A stretch of DNA of 64,000 bases from assembly GCA_015063905.1 (NCBI GenBank), contig SVTF01000001.1, positions 57,431-121,430 on the forward strand, in the 5' to 3' direction. This stretch comes from Oscillospiraceae bacterium (GTDB lineage: Bacteria > Bacillota > Clostridia > Oscillospirales > CAG-272). The translations under genes were made by a program, and so were the position numbers. The notes under the pieces are model-generated. The model was given only the letters and a program-made list of their open reading frames with translations, was not told where the DNA came from and did not search any database. How positions within the stretch are numbered: position 1 is the stretch's first letter; every line of letters begins with the position of its first letter. This document shows, piece by piece, positions 15,943 to 24,385 of the stretch.

Positions 15943-17568
15943 TCAATCAAGTGGCTTATATTTTGCCATAATTGACAAAGCTACCTTGATCCCATCTACC
16001 GCGGCGCTGGTTATTCCACCGGCATATCCCGCTCCCTCTCCGCAAGGGTAAATACAGTCGTGTCCTAATGCTGTCATATTTTCTCCCCTCAAAATTCGCA
16101 AGGGGGATGATGTTCTGGTCTCTGCGCCCGACAATATTGCTTCTTCATTTGCAAATCCGTTGAGCTTTTTATCAAATGAACGTATTCCGTAGCGGAGCGA
16201 CTCGGTAACAAACGCGGGAAGAACGCTATCCATAGATGCCGTTTTATAATTGTTTCCCCCCATATAAGTCGGTCTTATTTCACCCGGCTCATGTACAAGG
16301 ACCCCACTCAAAAAATCTCCTACGGTCTGTACGGGAACGGAATAACCGCCTCCACCTGCCAAAAATGCCGCCCGTTCAATTTTTCTTTGAAACTCAATCG
16401 CTCCAAGGGCAAGACTGCCGTTGACTTTCTCGTAATCGTCTACCCTGACAGAAACCGCTATTGCCGAATTGGAATTATCGCCGTCGCGGGAAAAGTTGCT
16501 CATTCCATTCACAACGACTTCCCCTTCCTCGCTTGCCGCCGCGACGACCTCACCGCCGGGGCACATGCAGAAGGTGTAAACTCCGCGCTCTCCCTTTGTA
16601 TCGGAAAGCGCATATTCAGCTGCTCCAAGCGCCTCGTGACCTGCAAGATCTCCGTAAAGCGCTCTTTCTATGTGTTCTCTCTTATGCTCTATCCTTACAC
16701 CCACCGATATTGGCTTTGGTATAATATCAAAGCCCCGATCAAGAAGGACTCCGTACGTATCTCTGGCACTGTGTCCAAGCGCGAGAACCACGGAGGAGCA
16801 AACAAAGTCCCCTTTAGTTGTCGTAGCTTTAATAAGCCCATCCGACATCGTAGATATATCCGTTAGCTTACAGCGATAGATGACGTCACCGCCGAGGCGC
16901 TCTATATGTCCAAGTATATTATCTACCACGCTTCTGAGAATATCGGTTCCAATATGCGGCTTTGCCTTTACGGTAACCTCATCGGGCGCGCCAAAGCGCT
17001 TGAACGTTTCAAGCACGTACGCACACTTGGAATCATTTATTCTCGTCAAAAGCTTACCGTCGGAAAACGTGCCCGCTCCGCCCGCTCCAAACTGAACGTT
17101 GGATTCGGTATCAAGATCGTGAGTGGTATAGAAGCTCTTCACAGCGCGAACTCTGTCAGCAATCGAATCTCCTCGGTCAATAATTATCGGCGCATATCCG
17201 TTTTCGGCAAGGATCAGGGCGCAAAACATACCCGCAGGCCCCATTCCAACCACTAACGGTCTTGCGCGCATGATCTCGTTACCCTTTACTATCTCCAGCT
17301 CATCGATGGAAACGTTTCTCGCTCCAAGCTGCGCAAATTTCGCTCCGTCTTTTTGAGATACATCCGAGGATTCGGCACAGACCGAATACACAAGCTTTAC
17401 CGCATCTCTGCGCCTTGCATCAACGCTTTTTTTATATATTTGGAGGCTGTATGCGTCGGCGTTCATTCCCGCGCGACGCATTTTACTTCTTACTATTCTA
17501 ATGGCACTTTCGCAGGGCTCGTCGTACGAGAGCGATATGCCGTCAAAAATATATGCATACTTACCCAT
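15943..17568 (-). CDS. FAD-dependent oxidoreductase, COG2509 family
   Basis: 541 residues. An N-terminal domain of about 100 residues with a ferredoxin-like feel precedes a Rossmann FAD site (PLVVGMGPAGMFCALILAENG, about 104-124). Further family motifs are QFGAGGAGTFSDGKL, SVVLALGHSARDTY and, near the end, YPCGEGAGYAGGITSAAVDG. The physiological substrate of this widespread uncharacterised family is not known to me. The ATG overlaps the cdaR stop in TAATG, so translation is coupled to cdaR; this cdaA-cdaR-oxidoreductase linkage recurs in Clostridia. recJ starts 13 bases after its stop. Confidence 0.85.
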   Translation of the reverse strand: MGKYAYIFDGISLSYDEPCESAIRIVRSKMRRAGMNADAYSLQIYKKSVDARRRDAVKLVYSVCAESSDVSQKDGAKFAQLGARNVSIDELEIVKGNEIMRARPLVVGMGPAGMFCALILAENGYAPIIIDRGDSIADRVRAVKSFYTTHDLDTESNVQFGAGGAGTFSDGKLLTRINDSKCAYVLETFKRFGAPDEVTVKAKPHIGTDILRSVVDNILGHIERLGGDVIYRCKLTDISTMSDGLIKATTTKGDFVCSSVVLALGHSARDTYGVLLDRGFDIIPKPISVGVRIEHKREHIERALYGDLAGHEALGAAEYALSDTKGERGVYTFCMCPGGEVVAAASEEGEVVVNGMSNFSRDGDNSNSAIAVSVRVDDYEKVNGSLALGAIEFQRKIERAAFLAGGGGYSVPVQTVGDFLSGVLVHEPGEIRPTYMGGNNYKTASMDSVLPAFVTESLRYGIRSFDKKLNGFANEEAILSGAETRTSSPLRILRGENMTALGHDCIYPCGEGAGYAGGITSAAVDGIKVALSIMAKYKPLD

Positions 17569-18641
17569 TACTGCTTATTGTCAGAATCGCTGCTGAAGGT
17601 TATACGTATCGCAGGCTCTGTGCTTTCGATCCAAATATCGTCCGCGTTCCAACCGTCAAGCAAAGCTATGGGAAGCAAAACCTCGTTAGGACTATCAAGA
17701 ACGATCGGATACTCAGTTATTCCCACCAAAGCCGAGGGCTTTCCGGCAATCTTGATCGTGCTTGGATTATAATGTGCAGTATATCCTTCAACGTTCAGAT
17801 GCACTTTAACCGCGATCTCCTTATGTGCCGTAACGTTTACCGATACATCTATTCCCTCTGTGGAATACTCGATCATTCCGTCTGTACCGTTTACGATATG
17901 ATAGTGTTCATTCAAAAACGTCAGCGGGAATTCGTTTACAGATCCGTCAAAATCCTTGGAATCCTCAAATCCCACACCGTCCTGCGTCAGTAAAAGATCA
18001 CTGTTTATGTTGTATCTTGCATGAGAAATAAGACTAACTATTTTGGACGGTCCCGCGATAGTAATAACATTTCCCTTGCCGTTGTTGCCTTCAATACTGA
18101 CTATCTTCTCGTATGTGTTGGTATCGTCATTATTCTTATCAACCATTGCGTCAAACGGAACTTCCTTGACCATATATGTATCAACGTACATACTCACGTT
18201 AAGCTCATTCGAATCGCTCACGCTAAGGCTTGACTTTTCGGGAGTTTGTATCGTGATCGGCAACGTTATCTTCTCTCCCGCAACTATATTCGAAGGGGTG
18301 AAGCTGCTTACGTCAACAACCGCGTGATACTCGCTGTCAGTATATTTCTTAAGATCTCGGTTGGATCCCTTTATCGTAACTGTAACCTCTGTTTTATCCA
18401 TTCCGTAAAACATAACGTTTCCGCTTTCAGCACTCTGAACACCTATATATTCAATTTTCAAAAGCTTTGTTTCCGTTGCCTCGGTATCATTGAGATTGAC
18501 CATCCACAGCCACACGACAATAGCAATGAGAAGGCATATCAGCTTTGGAAAAATATCAAGCTTTCTCCTTTTTTTATCCGATACTACAACGGATTCATCT
18601 CCCGTTTTATCGGGATCGTTAACAAATTCAAGCTTTTTCAT
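17568..18641 (-). CDS. cdaR: CdaA regulatory protein CdaR (YbbR repeats)
   Basis: 357 residues: a basic cytoplasmic start, one membrane segment (FPKLICLLIAIVVWLWMV, about 33-50), then an extracytoplasmic chain of about four YbbR-like beta repeats. CdaR binds and modulates CdaA. The ATG at 18641 follows GGAGAGG and lies 14 bases inside the cdaA end; the track's longer start is a TTG without support. The gene ends in the TAATG overlap with the oxidoreductase. Confidence 0.93.
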   Translation of the reverse strand: MKKLEFVNDPDKTGDESVVVSDKKRRKLDIFPKLICLLIAIVVWLWMVNLNDTEATETKLLKIEYIGVQSAESGNVMFYGMDKTEVTVTIKGSNRDLKKYTDSEYHAVVDVSSFTPSNIVAGEKITLPITIQTPEKSSLSVSDSNELNVSMYVDTYMVKEVPFDAMVDKNNDDTNTYEKIVSIEGNNGKGNVITIAGPSKIVSLISHARYNINSDLLLTQDGVGFEDSKDFDGSVNEFPLTFLNEHYHIVNGTDGMIEYSTEGIDVSVNVTAHKEIAVKVHLNVEGYTAHYNPSTIKIAGKPSALVGITEYPIVLDSPNEVLLPIALLDGWNADDIWIESTEPAIRITFSSDSDNKQ

Positions 18642-19599
18642 TTTTGCCCTCTCCTTTCTCTTCTCTTTCAACTATCGCGCTTTCTCCCGCGTTTGCGTCG
18701 GTTTCCTCGGGTATCCAGTCGTTTACGCTCTTTCCTGTCATGAGCTTGAACAGATCGTCACGAAGGTCTGTTGATTTATGCTTTCCCTTTTTGCCGATGT
18801 CATGATAGTTGCGCTTGAGCAGATTGTTGTTTGCAATAGATATATTTCCCGTTTCCTCGGAAACTATAACAACCACCGCATCACTTACCTCGCTTATCTT
18901 AAGTGCGGCACGGTGACGTGTTCCCAGACCGCCCGCCACTCTCGTATTCTCGGAAATGGTCTTTGACTTATTGGAGGCGGATACTATTCTTCCGTTCCTG
19001 ATGAGAACGGCTCCGTCATGCAATGGAGATTTATTTACAAAGATATTACACAAAAGCTGTCTTGACACGAGAGCATCAATGGGCGTTCCCTCCGCAAGCT
19101 GATTATTAAGCCTTCCGCTTCTCTCTAAAACGATAAGCGCGCCCTCGCCCTTTGCAGAAAGCTCAAATGCCGCAGCGGACACTTCCTCTAACATTTTCAG
19201 AGTTTCGTCCGTATTTACCGCATGGCGATTAGTTATTCTGTGAAAATTCTCAGACGTAGTGCTGCCGAATTCTGCAAGCACTTCGCGAAGCTCGGGCTGA
19301 AACAGAATACAGATAGCAATAATTCCAAGCGCATAAAAATTCTGCAAAATAGAATTGATCGCCACCATGTTCAACACGTCACTGATGATATACAGAACGA
19401 TGAGAAGGACAAATCCAATAAGAACTCGTCCCGCATTTCTGTCGCGTACGAACTTATATATCATGTATATAAACACTGTCAACAAAGCGATGTCCAAAAT
19501 GTTGACAAACGTTATATGCTGTATTGGGAATACGACGTAATCCATAAAAAAATCAATGATCTTTTCAAACAAGTTCATATTCTGTTCAATAAGTGTCAT
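18628..19599 (-). CDS. cdaA: Diadenylate cyclase CdaA
   Basis: 323 residues. Three membrane helices lie at about 33-100, then the DAC domain. Catalytic motifs are intact: HDGA at 194-197 and GTRHR at 226-230. It makes c-di-AMP from two ATP, a signal that controls potassium and osmolyte balance and cell-wall homeostasis. The glmM gene that often follows cdaA-cdaR is absent; an oxidoreductase takes that place. The C-terminal tail (about 275-323) is acidic and low in complexity, longer than in B. subtilis. It is the first gene of the long - strand run and has its own promoter at 19700-19729. Confidence 0.97.
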   Translation of the reverse strand: MTLIEQNMNLFEKIIDFFMDYVVFPIQHITFVNILDIALLTVFIYMIYKFVRDRNAGRVLIGFVLLIVLYIISDVLNMVAINSILQNFYALGIIAICILFQPELREVLAEFGSTTSENFHRITNRHAVNTDETLKMLEEVSAAAFELSAKGEGALIVLERSGRLNNQLAEGTPIDALVSRQLLCNIFVNKSPLHDGAVLIRNGRIVSASNKSKTISENTRVAGGLGTRHRAALKISEVSDAVVVIVSEETGNISIANNNLLKRNYHDIGKKGKHKSTDLRDDLFKLMTGKSVNDWIPEETDANAGESAIVEREEKGEGKNEKA

Positions 19600-19699
19600 A
19601 TTCTTTCAAGCTCCTTTATGAAGAGAATTTTAAACATCCGAAATCAATGTCACAATGCCAAAGCACACTGCGCCATTATATAATAATTATACAGTTTAT

Positions 19700-19729
19700 A
19701 TTATAACAGAAATATCACCTCAAAGTCAA
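19700..19729 (-). promoter_or_regulatory. Promoter of the cdaA operon
   Basis: TTGACT (19724-19729) and TATAAT (19700-19705) on the - strand are separated by 18 bases with a TG-extended -10. The leader would be about 95 bases. It is the most upstream clear promoter of the 16-gene run down to divIC. Confidence 0.8.
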
Positions 19730-19800
19730 GGCTTTTTTATCTTTGCGCAAACGTTTTTATCCCTTTTTTTGCTCTAATTCAAAAAATTTTAATTTAATTT

Positions 19801-19862
19801 ACAAAAAATACAAAAAGCAGCCTTGTTCAAGGGCACAAAACACCCCAAAACAAGACTGCTTT
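19801..19862 (-). terminator. Terminator after the 19887-20609 membrane protein gene
   Basis: Read on the - strand, AAAGCAGTCTTGTT pairs with AACAAGGCTGCTTT across a loop of about 20 bases. A T-rich tract with T5 and T6 runs follows. It closes the P-loop/Lrp/aminotransferase/membrane-protein unit. Confidence 0.8.
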
Positions 19863-19886
19863 TATCAAAAATATCTTCCTGTTCTT

Positions 19887-20609
19887 TCACTTTTCAGAAA
19901 CAAGACCTATAACCGCAACCGTTACCGCATAGCAAATAACACCAAGCACCGCAACCGACAAGTAATTAATCAACATTGAGATGACTGTTACAACCTTTTG
20001 GGGCGGTCCGGATAAAATCATAGCCCAAGCGTCATTGGCAATCCGACCAAAGAGCTTAGCAATTACAGTTACCACGCCACATGCCTTAGCACATCGCATA
20101 AGCGCGTTGCCTTTGTCATACACCTTGGAAAATGGCAAAAGATCTTTATCATTGCTCTTTTCTATCTTGCGCCTGACAATTGCGATAATTATCCATAGCT
20201 GAAGCATTTCAAGCGCGGTATAGAAGGCAACGGTTGCCAAATCCCAAGGCCAGTCGCGCGGTATCGCCGCATCGTATGTTGCCCATGACATAACGGTGTT
20301 CGCTAAATACTTACAGACAGTAGCCACAGCGAATATACCTACGCATCCGCGGAATTTCCACGGCCCGAAGCGATACATCCCATATATCATAACACCGTAG
20401 AACACAGATATAGACACTAGCTCTATCCCTATTCCCAGATACCGCACAATAGCGGGAAGCACTGTTTTCGCAAACACCACGTTGGCATCAAGACTTAGTC
20501 CCAACGGAGACAGCACAAAGCAACACAGAGCATAAGCAATGGCGAAGCACAGCGATATGATCACATATAGCTTTTTGCGCAAAAGTTTATCATTCTGATC
20601 AATTTTCAT
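19887..20609 (-). CDS. Membrane protein of unknown function
   Basis: 240 residues with six or so hydrophobic segments (about 14-36, 46-80, 86-108, 125-145, 172-190 and 210-236). I do not recognise the family. A polar stretch of about 30 residues (RRKIEKSNDKDLLPFSKVYD) separates helices four and five. There is no signal peptide or catalytic motif. It begins 23 bases after the aminotransferase stop with AGAGGTG as ribosome site, so it is probably the last gene of the Lrp-aminotransferase operon. A transport or small-molecule role connected with that enzyme is possible but not shown. Confidence 0.75.
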   Translation of the reverse strand: MKIDQNDKLLRKKLYVIISLCFAIAYALCCFVLSPLGLSLDANVVFAKTVLPAIVRYLGIGIELVSISVFYGVMIYGMYRFGPWKFRGCVGIFAVATVCKYLANTVMSWATYDAAIPRDWPWDLATVAFYTALEMLQLWIIIAIVRRKIEKSNDKDLLPFSKVYDKGNALMRCAKACGVVTVIAKLFGRIANDAWAMILSGPPQKVVTVISMLINYLSVAVLGVICYAVTVAVIGLVSEK

Positions 20610-20632
20610 AAGACACCTCTATAAGACCGACG

Positions 20633-21808
20633 TCACTTTATTTCTTTCAAAAACGACTCGATCCTTGTAAGAGCCTCTTTTATATGCTCTGTCGAATAGC
20701 AATACGATGCTCTGACAAAGCCTTCTCCGCTTTCTCCAAACGCGCTGCCCGGCACTACTGCCACCTTCTTTTCCCGAAGCAAGCTCTCGCAAAAATCATT
20801 GCTGTTCATGCCCGATATTTTTATGGATGGGAATGCATAAAACGCACCCTTTGGCTCAAAGCAGGTCATACCTATCCTGTTAAATCCGTTAACCATAAGT
20901 CTGCGGCGCATATCATATTCCGCAAGCATTTCTCTTATGTCCTCATCACCGTGGCGCAATGCCTCCACGGAAGCATACTGCGAGGTCGTAGGCGCGCTCA
21001 TTATTGCAAACTGATGTATTTTGGTCATCTGATTAATAATCGGCGCAGGACCGCAGGCATATCCCATTCTCCATCCGGTCATGGAATATGTTTTTGAAAA
21101 ACCGTTTATTACGACAGTTCTCTCCCTCATTCCATCAAGTGACGCAATGGATACGTGATTTTTGCCGCCGTACGTCAATTCCGAATATATTTCATCAGAC
21201 ACCACGCAGATATCGGTATTGCGCAAAATATCCGCAATGGGCTCCATATCCTCTTTTCCCATTATTGCGCCCGTAGGATTACAAGGAAAAGGAAATACCA
21301 ATAATTTTGTCTTTTCGGAAATAGCCGCGCGAAGCTCCTCAGCAGTCAAGCGGAAATCGTTCTCCGCCTTGAGCTGAAGCAGAACGGGAATTCCTCCGGC
21401 AAGGCGCACGATAGGCTCATAGCAAACAAAGCTTGGCTGAGGTATGATCACCTCATCACCCGCGGATACTATAGCACGTATAGTCGCGTCTATTCCCTCA
21501 CTTCCGCCTACGGTAACCAAAGTCTCATCAGACGCAGAATACTCAAGCCCATATCTGCGATTGAGATATGCGCATATCTCTACTCTAAGCTCCATAAGTC
21601 CGGCATTGGACGTATACCTCGTCTTGCTGCCCTCAAGCGACTTTATTCCCGCGCGTCGTATATGCCATGGAGTTGGAAAATCAGGCTCTCCAACACCCAG
21701 CGATATGACATCGTCCATAGTTGCGGCAATGTCAAAAAACTTCCTTATACCCGACGGCTTTATGTCACACGTTACCGTTGGGTTTAGTATCTTGCTGTAG
21801 TCTATCAT
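20633..21808 (-). CDS. PLP-dependent aminotransferase, class I/II
   Basis: 391 residues, full length. Visible motifs are LGVGEPDFPTP near 37-47, PCNPTGA near 175-181, the SDEIYSEL segment and the PLP lysine in NGFSKTYSMTGWR (about 234-246). It fits the aspartate/aromatic or alanine aminotransferase-like group (AspC/PatA-type); the exact amino acid cannot be told. It overlaps the Lrp gene by ATGA, a pairing common in Firmicutes, where the Lrp-type protein may control the aminotransferase in response to an amino acid. Confidence 0.92.
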   Translation of the reverse strand: MIDYSKILNPTVTCDIKPSGIRKFFDIAATMDDVISLGVGEPDFPTPWHIRRAGIKSLEGSKTRYTSNAGLMELRVEICAYLNRRYGLEYSASDETLVTVGGSEGIDATIRAIVSAGDEVIIPQPSFVCYEPIVRLAGGIPVLLQLKAENDFRLTAEELRAAISEKTKLLVFPFPCNPTGAIMGKEDMEPIADILRNTDICVVSDEIYSELTYGGKNHVSIASLDGMRERTVVINGFSKTYSMTGWRMGYACGPAPIINQMTKIHQFAIMSAPTTSQYASVEALRHGDEDIREMLAEYDMRRRLMVNGFNRIGMTCFEPKGAFYAFPSIKISGMNSNDFCESLLREKKVAVVPGSAFGESGEGFVRASYCYSTEHIKEALTRIESFLKEIK

Positions 21809-22287
21809 AACAGATATGTTCCTCTGTCATCCTTACTGGTGCCTATCAACTCAACGTCAAGCTCCTTGTATCTGCGGAGAACAAAATGAGTTGCGGTAGA
21901 GGTTACCTCCTTCATTGTAGCCAATTCCTTAGACACAAACATAGCTACCTCCTGGAAGGTCTTTCCCTTTACGATAACGCAAAGATCGTAAGATCCCGAC
22001 ATAAGATAGACAGTCTCTACCTCTTTGTACTTCATTATCGTCTCAGCAACCTGCTCAAAGCCATACTTGTCCTGAGGAATTACCTTAAGCTCGATAACCG
22101 CGGAAACAAAAGCATTGTCAAGCTTTTCCCAGTCTATGACCGCCTTGTATCCTCTGATAAGCCCTGCCTCTTCAAGCTCTTTTATATCCGATTTGACAAC
22201 GTCATAGGATAGCCCTGTCATGGTTGCTATATCCTCAACCGAGCAGCGCGCGTTGTCTGCCAATATTTTAAGTACCGACATGTTCAT
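21805..22287 (-). CDS. Lrp/AsnC-family transcriptional regulator
   Basis: 160 residues: an N-terminal winged-helix DNA-binding domain (about 1-55, with CSVEDIATMTGLSYDVV) and a C-terminal RAM ligand-binding and oligomerisation domain (about 65-145, with YLMSGSYDLCVIVKG). The start follows GGAGG at eight bases. Translation is coupled to the aminotransferase through the ATGA overlap. A strong hairpin (22314-22343) precedes its ribosome site. Confidence 0.93.
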   Translation of the reverse strand: MNMSVLKILADNARCSVEDIATMTGLSYDVVKSDIKELEEAGLIRGYKAVIDWEKLDNAFVSAVIELKVIPQDKYGFEQVAETIMKYKEVETVYLMSGSYDLCVIVKGKTFQEVAMFVSKELATMKEVTSTATHFVLRRYKELDVELIGTSKDDRGTYLL

Positions 22288-22313
22288 AACTTCATCCTCC
22301 GTTTATAGCGTAT

Positions 22314-22366
22314 GGGGGCGCAAGCAATACTGCTTACACCCCCGTAAATTTGGCACAGCTTGCCAA
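22314..22366 (-). promoter_or_regulatory. Two hairpins between the P-loop gene and the Lrp gene
   Basis: The first is a 13-bp stem with a 4-base loop (GGGGGCGCAAGCA / TGCTTACACCCCC on the + strand, G-U pairs included) at 22314-22343. The second is TTGGCA/TGCCAA at 22350-22366. Neither is followed by a T-run in the - direction, so they look like processing or read-through control signals rather than terminators. Confidence 0.45.
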
Positions 22367-22374
22367 GGTAATTA

Positions 22375-22782
22375 TCAGATGTACTTCTTTACAAGATCGC
22401 TTGCTTCCTCTGCGGGAATAGACGACGTGATAACAACGTTTACACCAAGCTTGGTAGTAAGCTCATCAACTTCCTTAACAAAGGTCTCAAAGCCAGCAAT
22501 ATCATTATTTGATATCTTGAGTGCGGAATCTATAAAGAGGTCGGTAACGTCGTGGTTGCTGGCAAGAATACCCGCTACGAAGCCATAAAGAGCCTCTGCG
22601 TCGAAAATTAGATACTCATTGGTATTGATAAGACGAACGCTGTACTTAATATCAAAGCGGAGACCCACTCCCTTTTCGATACATACTACAGTTCCCTCTG
22701 TCTTGTCGGCAGCCTCGTTGACCATGGAAATGAGTGTCTTTGTCTTACCTGTTCCCTTAACGCCGATAATCAATTTAAGCAT
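22375..22782 (-). CDS. Small P-loop ATP-binding protein of unknown role
   Basis: 135 residues from ATG 22782, which has GAGGAGG seven bases upstream; the track's extra 20 residues have no ribosome site. A Walker A motif (GVKGTGKTKT) lies at residues 6-15, and hydrophobic strands include DLFIDSAL and VNVVITSS. The layout recalls a minimal RecA-like or ATPase fold. I cannot name a function. It leads the operon with the Lrp regulator and aminotransferase from the promoter at 22862-22890. It could also be an independent gene with partial read-through past the hairpins. Confidence 0.82.
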   Translation of the reverse strand: MLKLIIGVKGTGKTKTLISMVNEAADKTEGTVVCIEKGVGLRFDIKYSVRLINTNEYLIFDAEALYGFVAGILASNHDVTDLFIDSALKISNNDIAGFETFVKEVDELTTKLGVNVVITSSIPAEEASDLVKKYI

Positions 22783-22861
22783 AATGTCCTCCTCGCCGCC
22801 AAAGACGGCTTTTTTTATTCGTAATCCTGCGAAATGCCGCAAAGTGTATTACTGTAACTGT

Positions 22862-22890
22862 ATTATAGCATAGTTTACAGACTTTTGCAA
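22862..22890 (-). promoter_or_regulatory. Promoter of the P-loop/Lrp/aminotransferase unit
   Basis: TTGCAA (22885-22890), a 17-base spacer and TATAAT (22862-22867) on the - strand, with a TG-extended -10. The leader is about 75 bases. Confidence 0.78.
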
Positions 22891-22915
22891 GGGCAAACTG
22901 GAAATTTGTATAAAA

Positions 22916-24253
22916 TTATTTCAGCTTTTCCTCAAGCTCTGCTCTCATAGCCTCATAGCCGGGCTTTCCAAGCAGCGCAAACATATTTTTCTTGTAAGCC
23001 TCTACTCCGGGCTGATTGAAGGGATTAACTCCGAGCATATATCCCGAAAGCGCACAGGCAAGCTCAAAGAAATAGAAAATGTATCCGAGAGAATAAGTGC
23101 TTCTGTCCTTCATTTCGATCAAAACGTTGGGAACTCCGCCGTCTACGTGAGCCAAAAGCGTACCCAGCATAGCGGTCTTCTTAACCGTGTTGAGATCGAC
23201 TCCTGCAAGGAAGTTAAGACCGTCAATATTATTGGGGTCATTGGGAATCTTAAATTCTATTCCATTGTCCTCAACGGAAATAACGGTTTCAAAGAGGTTT
23301 CTATTTCCCTCCTGAATATACTGACCGAGTGAGTGCAGATCTGTTGAGAAGATGACGGATGCGGGGAAAATGCCTCTTTGATCCTTACCCTCGCTCTCGC
23401 CGTAAAGCTGTTTCCACCACTCGTTTAGCATCTTTGCATAAGACTCATAGCCTACAAGTATTTCGGTAGTTTTACCCTTGCGGTAAAGAATATTTCTGAT
23501 TGCCGCATATTTGTAAGCATCGTTCTTATTGATGTCTTCATCGCGATAAGCCAAACGGGCATCGTTGGCTCCATTCATGAGCGCATCGATATCGATGCCG
23601 GCAACCGCGATAGGAAGAAGACCCACAGCGGTAAGCACCGAGAAGCGTCCGCCAACGTCATCCGGAACGACAAAGGTCTCGTATCCAGCCTTATCGGAAA
23701 AGCTCTTAAGCGTTCCCTTGGCTCTGTCGGTAGTAACGAAGATACGGTCCTTAGCTCCCTCTTTTCCGTACTTGCTCTCAAGCAGCTCGCGGAACACGCG
23801 GAAGGACACCGCGGGCTCAGTGGTCGTTCCCGACTTTGAGATAACGTTGATGCACACATCGCGTCCCTCGCAAAGCTCAAGCACCTCTGCCATAGATACC
23901 GCACTTATATCACATCCCGCAAAGTAGATATCGGGTGTGTCCTTTTTGAGATTGTTATAATTGGACGACTTAAGGAATTCGATAGCAGCGCGCGCTCCGA
24001 GATAAGAGCCGCCGATACCGATAACGATGAAAACGTCACAGCTCTTTTTGATCTTCTCCGCCGCGACCTTTATTCTCGCAAATTCTTCTTTGTCATAATT
24101 CTCGGGAAGGTCTATCCAACCGAGAAAATCGCTTCCCGCGCCGCTTCTGTCAACTATTTGACGGTGAGCCGCGCTGACAGCGCTCTGTATATTCTTATAC
24201 TCGTGCTCCGAGATGAAATTTGACAGATATTTGTCACTAAGCTTTACAGACAT
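22916..24253 (-). CDS. pgi: Glucose-6-phosphate isomerase
   Basis: 445 residues from ATG 24253 (GGAG eight bases upstream). The 14 extra residues in the track lack a ribosome site. Typical of bacterial short Pgi: [20 protein letters not shown] (about 76-95), [10 protein letters not shown] (about 138-147), [20 protein letters not shown] (about 195-214) and the C-terminal QPGVEAYK with the catalytic lysine. It interconverts glucose- and fructose-6-phosphate in glycolysis. It is a single-gene unit with its own promoter; I see no terminator directly after it. Confidence 0.97.
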   Translation of the reverse strand: MSVKLSDKYLSNFISEHEYKNIQSAVSAAHRQIVDRSGAGSDFLGWIDLPENYDKEEFARIKVAAEKIKKSCDVFIVIGIGGSYLGARAAIEFLKSSNYNNLKKDTPDIYFAGCDISAVSMAEVLELCEGRDVCINVISKSGTTTEPAVSFRVFRELLESKYGKEGAKDRIFVTTDRAKGTLKSFSDKAGYETFVVPDDVGGRFSVLTAVGLLPIAVAGIDIDALMNGANDARLAYRDEDINKNDAYKYAAIRNILYRKGKTTEILVGYESYAKMLNEWWKQLYGESEGKDQRGIFPASVIFSTDLHSLGQYIQEGNRNLFETVISVEDNGIEFKIPNDPNNIDGLNFLAGVDLNTVKKTAMLGTLLAHVDGGVPNVLIEMKDRSTYSLGYIFYFFELACALSGYMLGVNPFNQPGVEAYKKNMFALLGKPGYEAMRAELEEKLK

Positions 24254-24333
24254 CTTTTTGTCTCCTTTTCTTTTGCCATAAACGTATCCGCTCACTAAAA
24301 ACCCGCTTGCGGATCAAAAATAATACGAAATTG

Positions 24334-24362
24334 ATTATATCATAATTTTTTCAATATTGCAA
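24334..24362 (-). promoter_or_regulatory. Promoter of pgi
   Basis: TTGCAA (24357-24362), 17 bases, TATAAT (24334-24339) on the - strand, TG-extended. The leader of about 75 bases contains ATCCGC...GCGGAT and, overlapping it, CCGC-AA-GCGG followed by G and T5. Confidence 0.78.
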
Positions 24363-24385
24363 TAGCTTTTTCGCCGATTTATCCC

